From assembly GCA_023450085.1 (NCBI GenBank), contig JAEXHI010000025.1, positions 124,001 to 188,000 on the forward strand: a stretch of DNA of 64,000 nucleotides, read 5' to 3'. Source of the DNA: Bacteroidota bacterium. GTDB taxonomy: Bacteria; Bacteroidota; Bacteroidia; Sphingobacteriales; Sphingobacteriaceae. Numbering within the stretch: position 1 is the first letter of the stretch; the number at the start of each line of letters is the position of its first letter. Of this stretch, positions 42,662 through 52,471 are shown one piece after another. The translations under genes and the position numbers were made by a program. A model generated the notes under the pieces. It was not told where the DNA came from and did not search any database. It saw only the letters and a list, made by a program, of their open reading frames with translations.

Positions 42662-44493
42662 ATTAGAAAAAATGAAACCAGAAGTATTTCTAGGTTTGGT
42701 TTGTCCGTAATTACAGTTGTATTTAAGGAAAAAGTAGACATTTATTTTGCCCGACAGCTCATTAATGAAAAACTGAAAGAAGCAGAAGAAAAAATTCCGA
42801 ACGGAATAGGGACACCTGAACTGGCTCCGGTCAGTACAGGGCTTGGTCAGATATACGAATATATAATACATCCCAAAAAGGGAAGTGAAAATAAATACAA
42901 TGCCAAAGACCTTCGTACAATGCAGGACTGGATTGTTGCAAGGCAACTGTATGGTACACCCGGAATTGCAGAAGTAAATAGTTTTGGTGGCGAGCTAAAG
43001 CAATATGAAGTTGCTGTTAATCCTAATCGCTTAAAGGCTATGGATATAAGTATTACCGATATTTTCAACGCTCTTGAAAAAAATAACCAAAATACAGGGG
43101 GAGCATATATTGATAAGAAACCAAGTGCTTATTTTGTTAGAGGTATTGGTTTGGTTACATCATTAGAAGATATAAAAAACATCAGTGTAAAAAATAATCC
43201 TGGCAGTGTTCCAATTTTTATAAAAGATGTGGCAGATGTACGATTTGGTAATGCTGTAAGATATGGGGCTATGACATATAATGGAGAAGTTGATGCAGTA
43301 GGCGGTGTGGTAATGATGCTAAAAGGCGAAAATGCCAATAATGTAATTGAAAAAATAAAAGAAAAACTTCCTACTATACAAAAGTCATTACCTGATGATA
43401 TTATTATTGAACCCTATATAGACCGTTCAGTTTTAGTTGACAAGGCAATGAGTACCGTAGAAAAAAACCTGATAGAAGGTGCGTTGATTGTTATCTTTGT
43501 ATTAGTACTTTTTTTAGGAAATTTTAGAGCCGGATTAATAGTAGCTTCCGCTATTCCATTAGCAATGCTGTTTGCCTTAGCGATGATGAATGTGTTTGGT
43601 GTAAGCGCCAATTTAATGAGTTTGTAGATGTTTCTTTTGCAGGTGAAAAAGTATCTGAAATATATGAGGGAAACAAGACCTTTGATTTGATGCTTCGTTT
43701 AGATGATGCCAATAGAGGAAATATTGACAAGATTAAAAATGCAATGATTGATGGGACTAATGGTCAAAAAATTCCTTTGTACTATGTAGCTGATGTCGTA
43801 AGTACTACTGGTCCTAATACCATTAACCGTGAAAATGTACAACGTAAAACGGTAGTGTCTGCCAATGTTTCGGGTAGAGATCAAAAAAGTGTGGTAGAGG
43901 AAATTCAGAAAATTATCAATGAAAAAGTAAAACTTCCAGAAGATTATCATATCGAATATGGTGGTCAATTTGAAGCTGAAGCCGAAGCATCGAAAACGCT
44001 TATAGCTACTTCATTGCTGTCTATTTTAATCATTTTCTTAATCTTATTCAGAGAATTTAAAACCGTAAAATTAGCGGCTATCATTCTGATAAACTTACCA
44101 TTAGCTTTAATTGGCGGGGTGTTCAGTATTTATTTCACCAGCGGAATTTTAAGTATTCCTGCAATCATTGGTTTTATCACTTTATTTGGGGTGGCAACAC
44201 GTAATGGGATTTTATTAATATCGCATTACAATACACTTCGTGAAGAAGGATATACGCTTTTTGATACCGTAATACAAGGTTCTAAAGATAGGTTAAGCCC
44301 TATTTTAATGACTGCTTTAACCGCAGGTTTAGCACTTATTCCGCTAGCTATTGCTGGAGATTTACCAGGTAACGAGATTCAAAGTCCAATGGCAAAAGTT
44401 ATTTTAGGTGGTTTACTTACTTCTACCATTCTGAATATCTTCATTGTACCAGCAGTCTATTATTTATCGAACAAAAAAGAAGCTACAAAATGA
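42662..44493 (+). pseudogene. CusA/CzcA-type RND pump gene, truncated and internally deleted
   Basis: Two pieces of one pump remain. Piece 1 (homology from about 42675 to 43624) starts inside the first porter domain (SRFGLSVITVVFKE) and runs to SANLMSL, where a stop occurs. Piece 2 (about 43626-44493) resumes in another frame at VDVSFAGEKVSEIYEG and runs to the natural C-terminus (VPAVYYLSNKKEATK). The N-terminal region and roughly the central third of a normal pump of over 1000 residues are missing. The 4-bp overlap with the downstream TolC gene is kept. Confidence 0.85.
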
Positions 44494-45674
44494 AAATAAA
44501 TAGCATCGCTTTGTTGGTTGCCTGTCTTTGGGTAGCCAACGCAGAAGCACAGTCAGGGTTGGAAACAATCCTGACTGATATTAGTAAGAATAACAAAACT
44601 TTACAAAGTCAATCCAAATATTGGGAAGCTCAAAAATTGCAATTCAAAACAGGAAATACCTTGTATGATCCTACAATAAGTTACGATTATATGCGTGGTA
44701 CCCCCAGTGCAGTGGCTGGAAATCAAACCGATATTAGTGTGATACAAAGATTTGATTTTCCTACAGTGTACGGTAAAAAGAAAAATTTAGCCAACGAAAA
44801 GAGTAAACAAGGAGATTTCGCATTACTTGCTACTAAACAAGATATTTTGTTAGAAGCGAAAAAATCGGCTATAGAACTTATTTACCGGAATAAATTGCAA
44901 GAAAAAATCAAAGAAAGAAAAACCAAAACTGAAAAGTTTCTTTCGGATTTTCAAACCAAATTAAATAGAGGTGAAGGAAATATTTTAGATGTCAACAAAG
45001 CAAAATTACAGTTAATTGAAATTAATAAAGATTTGAAGTTGAATACATCTTCAATTAATCAGCTTCAGCAAAAATTAACAGAACTCAATGGTGGTATTGA
45101 TGTTATTTTTAATGAATCGGAATATCCTGAAGTTATTGCAATACCTTCTTTTGAAGAGCTAGAAGAAATCATCGAAGCTCAAGATCCAACAAGAAAACTA
45201 TTGCAACAACAAACAACAATTGCCCAACAACAAATTCAGGTTACCAAGGCAATGGCTTTACCAAAATTTGAAGCAGGTTATCACTATCAAGGTATTTTGG
45301 GACAAAATTTTCACGGAGCTCGTATTGGGATGTCTATCCCTCTATGGGAAAATAAAAACCGTGTAAAACAAAGTATGGCTGAGTTGGAAATGAACGAAGT
45401 ACAGTTGAATGAACATAAAGTGGAGCATTATTACAACATAAAAAGCCTTTATGAAAAATACACCAACTTACAAAAAACACTCGACGAATACCAAACGGTT
45501 TTAGAAAGTATCAACAGCATTCAGTTACTAGATAAAGCTTTGCGATTCGGAGAAATTACAACCATTCAATATTTCTTAGAAGCCAGTTACTACTACCAAG
45601 CTAGTAATAATTATTTACTTACCGAAAAAGAGTATCAAGATGTAATTGCAGAATTACTGAAATATCAATTGTAA
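44490..45674 (+). CDS. TolC-family outer-membrane protein (CusC-like)
   Basis: 394 residues with a signal peptide (LLVACLWVANAEAQS) and two TolC repeats of coiled helices (LQSQSKYWEAQKLQFKTG, INQLQQKLTELNGG; IAQQQIQVTKAMALPKFEAGY). It is intact although its pump partner is destroyed, so it may serve another RND pump or be a leftover. Confidence 0.9.
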   Translation: MKINSIALLVACLWVANAEAQSGLETILTDISKNNKTLQSQSKYWEAQKLQFKTGNTLYDPTISYDYMRGTPSAVAGNQTDISVIQRFDFPTVYGKKKNLANEKSKQGDFALLATKQDILLEAKKSAIELIYRNKLQEKIKERKTKTEKFLSDFQTKLNRGEGNILDVNKAKLQLIEINKDLKLNTSSINQLQQKLTELNGGIDVIFNESEYPEVIAIPSFEELEEIIEAQDPTRKLLQQQTTIAQQQIQVTKAMALPKFEAGYHYQGILGQNFHGARIGMSIPLWENKNRVKQSMAELEMNEVQLNEHKVEHYYNIKSLYEKYTNLQKTLDEYQTVLESINSIQLLDKALRFGEITTIQYFLEASYYYQASNNYLLTEKEYQDVIAELLKYQL

Positions 45675-45695
45675 TAATATTGAAGAAAAACACAT

Positions 45696-45729
45696 AAAGC
45701 CTTGTAAAAAATAAATTTTGCAAGGCTTT
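45696..45729 (+). terminator. Terminator after CusC-like gene
   Basis: 9-bp stem AAAGCCTTG/CAAGGCTTT, 16-base loop, followed by GTTTTAC. Confidence 0.8.
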
Positions 45730-45871
45730 GTTTTACTCAAAAAAACAGACGTTTTTAGCTACGAATGTATTTAGTTAAGTTTTATAATATCTTTTAATAC
45801 TCCTCAAAGCTACATTAAATTGCTATAATTATGGGGAGCGTTATTGATATTTTAAGTATGTCTAACGTTAG

Positions 45872-45907
45872 TATCCAAATTCTCTCCAAAATTATTGTTT
45901 AAATTTG
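45872..45907 (+). promoter_or_regulatory. Response-regulator box and promoter of the two-component operon
   Basis: Tandem 11-bp repeats TATCCAAATTC and TCTCCAAAATT at 45872-45893, then 6 bp, then -7 TAAATTTG at 45900-45907. The repeats take the place of the -33 element. Confidence 0.65.
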
Positions 45908-45922
45908 TACAAATCGAATCAA

Positions 45923-46597
45923 ATGAGGCTATTGGTAATCGAAGACGAATCCGATTTGTTACAAAGCATTTTGGAATATTTCAAGCAGGAATATTTCCGT
46001 TGCGAGGGAGTCACAACGTTTTATGAAGGGATCGAACGAGTGGAATCTTTCGATTATGATTGTATTATCCTTGATATCAATCTTCCTGATGGAAACGGAT
46101 TAAAACTATTACAACATATTAGAGAGGATAAAAAGCAAGATGGTGTCATTATCATCTCCGCTCGTGATTCCCTGGATGACAAAATTGATGGGTTATTGTT
46201 GGGAGCAGACGACTATGTTACCAAACCTTTTCATTTGTCTGAACTAAATGCCAGGGTAAAAGCTTTGATCCGTAGAAAGTATAATCAAGGTAGCGCGGTA
46301 CTTGAAGTGGGTAGTTTACAGCTTAATCTTTTAAATAGACAAATTACCTGTCATGGGGAAGAACTTCAGTTTACCAGAAGCGAATTTGATCTACTGGCTT
46401 ATCTGCTCAATAATGCTAACCGGGTGGTTAGCAGGCAGGCTATAGCAGAGCATTTGTATGGAGACCGCACCGATAATATGCCGTCGTTTGATTTTGTTTA
46501 CTCTCAAATAAAAAACCTAAAACGTAAATTGAAAGAAAGAGATTGTGATGAGTTGATACAGACAGTTTATGGATTAGGATATAAGATTTCATTATGA
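45923..46597 (+). CDS. OmpR-family response regulator
   Basis: 224 residues from ATG 45923 (MRLLVIEDESDLL); a TTG 18 bp upstream is less likely. Receiver domain 1-115 with phospho-acceptor D51 in IILDINLPDG, and winged-helix output at about 125-224 (FTRSEFDLLAYLLNN, RVVSRQAIAEHLYG). It overlaps the kinase gene by 4 bp. It probably activates its own promoter and the efflux operon through 11-bp repeats. Confidence 0.92.
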   Translation: MRLLVIEDESDLLQSILEYFKQEYFRCEGVTTFYEGIERVESFDYDCIILDINLPDGNGLKLLQHIREDKKQDGVIIISARDSLDDKIDGLLLGADDYVTKPFHLSELNARVKALIRRKYNQGSAVLEVGSLQLNLLNRQITCHGEELQFTRSEFDLLAYLLNNANRVVSRQAIAEHLYGDRTDNMPSFDFVYSQIKNLKRKLKERDCDELIQTVYGLGYKISL

Positions 46598-47859
46598 GTA
46601 GCCCACTTTTACAACGTCATACCAAATCATTGTTGATTTGGCTTCCACTTATCCTAGTTATCAGTTCGGCTATCTTTTATTTTGTGTTGAAAGGACATGC
46701 TCACCACGCTGAGGAGAAGTATCTTTTGCTAAAACAACAAAATGTATGGAACAGCTTTATGGCTACATCGGGAAATCTAGAACGACACATAACCGGTGAA
46801 TATAGTATTGAAGAGAAAAATACATCAAGTGAGGTGGTATTAAATATCCCTAGAGATACCGCCCTATTCTATGAAATGGAAGGAAAGAAACTTCCTTTTA
46901 AGGTATTAACAAAAGAATATCAATGGAAGAATGCTTCTTATCTTGTCTCGACCTATATTTCTTCAACGGAGACAGCTCATCTTATTGCCAAGGTATTTTT
47001 TTCGGAAGCGATTATCCTTTTGGTTTTATTGATTACGATTGTCCTGGTAAGCCGAAAAAGCTCTGTTAGGCTTTGGCAACCTTTCTTTTCAAGTATAGAT
47101 GCTGCTGAAAAGTTTGATCTTAACAGGAACAATGAGTTGCGACTTCCTGCGTTAACTGGAACTACTGAATTTGACAGGCTTAATGAATCACTCAATAAAC
47201 TGGTTGAAAATGTAAATAGAGCCTATCATAATCAAAAGCAGTTTGTTGAAAATGCTTCGCACGAAAGCCAGACACCACTTGCTATTATCCGGGCCAAGCT
47301 TGAATTACTTATTAATTATCCAAATATTGATGAGAAGGAAGCGCTATTGCTAGGTGATATAACAAATGCAACAAATCGCTTGAGTGAGATGAACAAGACT
47401 TTGTTATTACTTGCCAAAATTGAGAATAATCAATTTCCTGAGACTGAACGTATAAATGTAAATGAGGTTGTTCAGGAAATATCAGGAAACTGTGAAGCAT
47501 ACATAGATGATTGTCCTCGTATGACAAGTACAGTTGTTGACCATATTACGGTTACCGCTAATCGAACATTGATTGAAATCCTTGTTTCAAATATTATCAA
47601 TAATGCTATCGTACATAATAATGAAAAAAAAGAAATAAGAATTAGTATAGAAGACAGTAAGGTAAAAATAGAAAATACAGGGAATCCTTTGCTCATAGAT
47701 CCAGAAGCCTTATTTGAACGCTTCCGGAAGAACACTTATCAAAAGAATACTACAGGTTTAGGATTGGCGCTGGTAAAGCAAATCTGTCAATTATATGGTT
47801 ACACTGTAAAATACAATTATATAAATGGTTGGCATAATGTAGAAATTTGCTTTAGCTGA
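46594..47859 (+). CDS. Sensor histidine kinase
   Basis: 421 residues. Membrane helices at about 12-28 and 132-150 flank a periplasmic sensor region. The phospho-acceptor is H223 in ASHESQTPLAII, a variant H-box with SQ in place of LR. ATPase motifs include SNIINNAIVHN and TGLGLALVKQIC. It senses a metal or other efflux substrate; the signal is unknown. Confidence 0.92.
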   Translation: MSSPLLQRHTKSLLIWLPLILVISSAIFYFVLKGHAHHAEEKYLLLKQQNVWNSFMATSGNLERHITGEYSIEEKNTSSEVVLNIPRDTALFYEMEGKKLPFKVLTKEYQWKNASYLVSTYISSTETAHLIAKVFFSEAIILLVLLITIVLVSRKSSVRLWQPFFSSIDAAEKFDLNRNNELRLPALTGTTEFDRLNESLNKLVENVNRAYHNQKQFVENASHESQTPLAIIRAKLELLINYPNIDEKEALLLGDITNATNRLSEMNKTLLLLAKIENNQFPETERINVNEVVQEISGNCEAYIDDCPRMTSTVVDHITVTANRTLIEILVSNIINNAIVHNNEKKEIRISIEDSKVKIENTGNPLLIDPEALFERFRKNTYQKNTTGLGLALVKQICQLYGYTVKYNYINGWHNVEICFS

Positions 47860-47864
47860 TTGTT

Positions 47865-47900
47865 TCTCCAAAATCTCTCCAAAATCACATTATAGCTTTG
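47865..47900 (+). promoter_or_regulatory. Response-regulator box and promoter of the efflux operon
   Basis: Perfect tandem 11-bp repeat TCTCCAAAATC at 47865-47886, then 6 bp, then -7 TAGCTTTG at 47893-47900. It has the same architecture as the site at 45872. Confidence 0.7.
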
Positions 47901-47936
47901 CTACATAATCAAAATTATCAATAGCTGATAAATATT

Positions 47937-49319
47937 ATGTTGCAAAGTATTTTTAAAAAGAAATGTCTGCCCATTTTTATAATGGCGATTTCTGTAACCC
48001 AGGCTTCGGCGCAGCAAGATACGTTACTAAGTCTGAACGATGTTATCGTTTTGGGCAATCAGAATTATCATCTTCTCCGAGCCAGAACGTTTGACGCAAT
48101 AGCGGCAGAAAAGCATGTAGATGTGGTAAAATATAGCAGGTTGCCGACTCTTGATGCTAGTTATCAGGCAGGGATTTCTACGGCTAATAACCTGATAGGT
48201 GTTTTTAATCCAAACGGGATATTGCCCATCTCAGGTCCTCCGTCTACCGAGAATAAATTTGAACCGGGCACAGGAAGTGCAGCAGGAATATTGTTGAATT
48301 GGCAGGCGGTTACTTTTGGTGAAAGAGATGCCCGTATAAATACCGCTGTCGCTGAGGCTACTGTTCAGAAATCTTTATTACAAAAAGAACAGTTTCAGCA
48401 CGCTATCAATATCATCAGTAGTTATCTGGATATCCTGTTGGCGAATGCTAATCTGCATATACATCAACAGAATATTAAGCGTGTGGAAGCAAATCTAAAG
48501 CAAAGTCGTGTATTGACTAGCAGCGGGATAAAAGCTGGTGTCGATACTGAATTGTTTCAGTCTGAATTATCAAAAGCGAAAGTGGAATACATCAATTCGC
48601 ATAAACAGTTGGAGATTTTGCAATGGAATCTGGCTCGTTTAATTGTAATCGAGAATCTACCTGTTCCTCGGGATTCTGCTTTTTTGTCGACATTACCTTC
48701 AAGTAGAATATTGACGGATAGTAATCTTGATTTACATCCAATTATCAAATATTCGCAAAGCCAATTTGAATTAAGCCAGTCAAAGGAACAGCAGATTAAA
48801 AAATCATATCTACCTAAAATAAATGTATGGGGAGCAGGTTTTGCTAGGGGTTCTGGTTTTCTGGCTGATGGCAGTTTACATGCTTGGGAGGGGTTGAACC
48901 TTACTCGATATAATTACAGTGTAGGGTTACAACTTACTTTTCCGATTATGAAGTATGGTGAAGCTAAACGGCTATTAGCACATCAATCCTCTTTATCAAA
49001 GGGTGCTGAAGAACTTTTGCAGAATGAACGTTCTCAACTCTTCTCTCAGCAACAGATTGCCAATACTACACTTGATCATAGTCTTCAGGTGGTGTCTGAA
49101 ACCAAGGAGCAGTTAAGGTCTGCACAAGCAGCTTTCCAAGCTATGCAGATTAGGTATAATACTGGTTTGGTTAATTTTTCGGACCTGATACAGGCTCAGT
49201 ATACCTTATTGAAATCTGAACTTGATGTTAAGCAAGCTTATTGGGATACTTGGAAGGCTCAGTTGCTGGAAGCTGCTGTAAAAGGTGATGTGAATATTTT
49301 TTTAAATGAAATGAAATAA
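47937..49319 (+). CDS. TolC-family outer-membrane efflux protein
   Basis: 460 residues with a signal peptide ending TQASAQQ. Two TolC repeats are seen, with helical hairpins around 150-230 and 350-440. It lies 5 bp before the pump gene. The order outer-membrane protein, pump, adaptor is common in Bacteroidota RND operons. Confidence 0.92.
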   Translation: MLQSIFKKKCLPIFIMAISVTQASAQQDTLLSLNDVIVLGNQNYHLLRARTFDAIAAEKHVDVVKYSRLPTLDASYQAGISTANNLIGVFNPNGILPISGPPSTENKFEPGTGSAAGILLNWQAVTFGERDARINTAVAEATVQKSLLQKEQFQHAINIISSYLDILLANANLHIHQQNIKRVEANLKQSRVLTSSGIKAGVDTELFQSELSKAKVEYINSHKQLEILQWNLARLIVIENLPVPRDSAFLSTLPSSRILTDSNLDLHPIIKYSQSQFELSQSKEQQIKKSYLPKINVWGAGFARGSGFLADGSLHAWEGLNLTRYNYSVGLQLTFPIMKYGEAKRLLAHQSSLSKGAEELLQNERSQLFSQQQIANTTLDHSLQVVSETKEQLRSAQAAFQAMQIRYNTGLVNFSDLIQAQYTLLKSELDVKQAYWDTWKAQLLEAAVKGDVNIFLNEMK

Positions 49320-49324
49320 GGGAT

Positions 49325-52300
49325 ATGATAAAATTAATTCAACTGGCACTTCGCAAGCCTATTGCGATTATGGTGTTGGTCGTTGGGATCGTGATTTTTT
49401 CTATACTTTCCATCAAGAAGACACCAGTTGACATCTTTCCAGCGGTAAATGCGCCTACTATTTATGTTGCTCAAACTTATGGCGGATTATCACCTCAGCA
49501 AATGGAAGGGTATGTTACTTCTTACTATGAGTATCACTTTCTGTACGTCACGGGAATTAAAGCTGTCGAGAGTAAATCTATTCAGGGATTGAGTTTAATT
49601 AAGCTTCAGTTTTATGATGGTACGAATATGGCCAATGCGATGGCGGAGGTTATTTCTTATGTGAATAGATCTCGGTCCTTTATGCCTCCTGGTACATTGC
49701 CTCCATTCGTCATGCGGTATGATGCTGGGTCTGTTCCTGTAGGTCAACTGGTATTCAGGAGTGAGACAAAATCGCTCAATGAAATTCAGGATTTGGCTTT
49801 ATTTAAGGTGCGACCTATGTTTGCGGCTTTACAAGGAGTATCGGCTCCGCCTCCATTTGGGGGAAATCAACGAACAATCGTTATCAAAGCGGATCCGGAA
49901 AGAGTAAGAAGTTATAACTTGACACCGGACGAAATAGCCGTTGCAATTGCGAAAAATAATTCTATACTGCCAGCTGGAACAATGCGTACGGCAGATAAAG
50001 CTGTAATTACGGCAACCAATAGTGTAGTTGATAATTTTAAAGAGCTTGAAAATGTTGCGGTCAAAAATGTTGATGGTACTTCCGTACTGGTAAGAGATGT
50101 GGCTTCTGTGGATAATGGCGCTGACGTAGGAACTGGTTATGCGTTGATCAATGGTAAGCGTTCAGTATATATTCCAGTCACTAAGCGAGCGGATGCTTCT
50201 ACGTGGGATGTGGTACAAGCTATCAAGAAAGCGCTACCTGATATGCAATCGGCTATCCCTGATGATATAAAGGTATCTTATGAATTTGATCAGTCTGGAT
50301 ATGTTGTAAACTCTTTAAAAAGCTTGCTTGTTGAAGGTGCTCTTGGTGCTTTACTAACGGGACTGATGGTGTTGCTTTTTTTACGGGATCTGCGTAGTGC
50401 CATCATTGTGATTGTTACTATTCCTCTGGCGTTGTTAGTGTCGGTTATGTGTCTTTACCTCACGGGACAGACTATTAATATCATGACTTTAGGGGGACTT
50501 GCTTTGGCGGTCGGTATATTGGTGGATGAATCGACGGTGACCATTGAAAATATACATCATCATCTTGAATTAGGGAAATCAAAATCGAGAGCAATATGGG
50601 ATGCTTGTAAAGAAATCGCTACTCCCAAAATATTGATTTTATTGAGCATTTTAGCTGTTTTCGTACCTTCTGTGCTGATGACTGGCGTACCGCGTTCGAT
50701 GTTTCTTCCACTTTCATTGGCTGTGGGATTTGCGATGATTGCATCTTTCCTATTGTCACAAACGTTGGTTCCTGTGTTATCTAACTGGATGTTAAAAGAT
50801 ACTTATAAACAACATCCGGAGCCACGATTGGATAAACTTAAAGAAAGTCTATCCAAGACAATTCAGAGAACATTTCCAATGCGAAAATTGGCTGTTCCCA
50901 TTGTTCTTGTGCTTCTACTGCTGGCAGCTTTCGTTGGGTATAGGCAGGCGGGGTCGGAAATCTTCCCTAAGGTGGATGCAGGACAGCTTCAGTTGAGGTT
51001 GCGAATGCCTACGGGTACACGGATAGAACGTACGGAGGAAGCAACTAAAAAGACTTTGCAATTATTAGCTGATGAGGCAGGAAAAGATAATGTAGCTATT
51101 ACTTCGTCATTTGTGGGTTTACAACCACCTACATTTGCGATTAACCCTATCTTTTTATACACGAGTGGTCCTCATGAAGCTGTTATAAAAGTGAATTTGA
51201 AAAAGGGTTCTGGTGTGGAAATCGAAGATTTGAAAGAACGATTACGTGGGTCGGTTACAAAAAGTCTACCTGGTGCTCAATTGTCGTTTGAACCTGCTGA
51301 CTTGGTGGATCAGGTCATGAGTATGGGCGCCAGTAACCCTGTTGAGATTGTGGTTCAGGGAAAAAATCTGACACAGAGTAGAGAATTGGCTGATCGGTTA
51401 AAAAAATCTCTTGGCTCTATTTCTTATCTGCGTGATTTGCAGTTGGCGCAGCCATTGGATTACCCGACTATGCATATCAATTATGATCGTATTCGACTAG
51501 GTCAAATGGGTCTGACCGTTGATGAGGCGGGAAGGTCTGTCGCAGAAGGTACTTCTTCGAGCCGTTATACGCAGCCGGTGTATTGGTTGGATAAAGCTTC
51601 TGGAAATGCTTATCAGGTGCAGGTAGAATACCCGCAGTTTGTAATGAATAATCCGGAACAGGTGAATCAGATACCGGTGGGAAAATCTGGAGATAACACA
51701 GTTTATCTAAGAGATGTAGCTGATTGGAAAACAGGGAATACTATAGGTGAATATGATCGGATTAATCAACAGCGGTTTATCACGCTTACGGCTAATATTC
51801 ACAAAAAAGACCTTGGTAGTGCAGTGAAGGATATCAATGAGGCAATACAGAGATTGGGTGAGCAGCCTCAGGGTGTTAAGGTGTATTTGCGAGGACAATC
51901 GGAAATGCTGAATCAAACAACTGGTGAACTGTCTAACGGACTTTTACTGGCGATTGTCGTAATTGGTCTGATGTTGACTGCTTATTTTCAATCTCTACAA
52001 TTAAGTCTTTCAGTGTTATCTGTGCTTCCTGGTGTGTTGGCAGGTTCTATGCTGCTGCTGTGGCTTACTGGTAATACTATAAACATTCAGTCATTTATGG
52101 GTTGTATAATGGCTGTCGGAGTCGCGGTATCTAATTCTATTTTGATTGTAGCAAGTGCTGAAAGTATCCGAAAGAATCAAGAAGATAATAACTTGATTGG
52201 TGTGCAGGCGGCACTTAGCCGTTTCCGCCCTATTATTATGACAAGTACAGCAATGATTGCCGGAATGATACCGATGTCTCTTGGTTTGGGTGAAAGCGGA

Positions 52301-52471
52301 CAGCAAACTGCACCTTTGGGCATTGCCGTGATAGGGGGATTGTTATTTAGTACAGTAATTAGTCTTTGGCTGGTTCCATTAGTTTATGAAATGTTAAGAA
52401 AAAAGAAGCAAATATCCGTATCTCTTGATCCAAACGATACAAATTCTCTATATTATGACAAGAATATTTAA
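49325..52471 (+). CDS. RND efflux pump, inner-membrane subunit
   Basis: 1048 residues, full length for AcrB/CusA-type pumps, with about 12 membrane helices in two sets (about 330-540 and 860-1030). The helix-4 motif reads LAVGILVDESTVTIENIHHH, so the usual proton-relay DD pair is DE here. Substrate not certain; linked control by a two-component system and a DUF1259 neighbour suggests a metal or antibiotic role. Confidence 0.93.
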   Translation: MIKLIQLALRKPIAIMVLVVGIVIFSILSIKKTPVDIFPAVNAPTIYVAQTYGGLSPQQMEGYVTSYYEYHFLYVTGIKAVESKSIQGLSLIKLQFYDGTNMANAMAEVISYVNRSRSFMPPGTLPPFVMRYDAGSVPVGQLVFRSETKSLNEIQDLALFKVRPMFAALQGVSAPPPFGGNQRTIVIKADPERVRSYNLTPDEIAVAIAKNNSILPAGTMRTADKAVITATNSVVDNFKELENVAVKNVDGTSVLVRDVASVDNGADVGTGYALINGKRSVYIPVTKRADASTWDVVQAIKKALPDMQSAIPDDIKVSYEFDQSGYVVNSLKSLLVEGALGALLTGLMVLLFLRDLRSAIIVIVTIPLALLVSVMCLYLTGQTINIMTLGGLALAVGILVDESTVTIENIHHHLELGKSKSRAIWDACKEIATPKILILLSILAVFVPSVLMTGVPRSMFLPLSLAVGFAMIASFLLSQTLVPVLSNWMLKDTYKQHPEPRLDKLKESLSKTIQRTFPMRKLAVPIVLVLLLLAAFVGYRQAGSEIFPKVDAGQLQLRLRMPTGTRIERTEEATKKTLQLLADEAGKDNVAITSSFVGLQPPTFAINPIFLYTSGPHEAVIKVNLKKGSGVEIEDLKERLRGSVTKSLPGAQLSFEPADLVDQVMSMGASNPVEIVVQGKNLTQSRELADRLKKSLGSISYLRDLQLAQPLDYPTMHINYDRIRLGQMGLTVDEAGRSVAEGTSSSRYTQPVYWLDKASGNAYQVQVEYPQFVMNNPEQVNQIPVGKSGDNTVYLRDVADWKTGNTIGEYDRINQQRFITLTANIHKKDLGSAVKDINEAIQRLGEQPQGVKVYLRGQSEMLNQTTGELSNGLLLAIVVIGLMLTAYFQSLQLSLSVLSVLPGVLAGSMLLLWLTGNTINIQSFMGCIMAVGVAVSNSILIVASAESIRKNQEDNNLIGVQAALSRFRPIIMTSTAMIAGMIPMSLGLGESGQQTAPLGIAVIGGLLFSTVISLWLVPLVYEMLRKKKQISVSLDPNDTNSLYYDKNI

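Noticed and set aside
42654..42710. Short frame MTELEKMKPEVFLGLV before the RND fragment
   Set aside because: It ends after 18 codons where the pump fragment continues in another frame; treated as part of the deletion scar.
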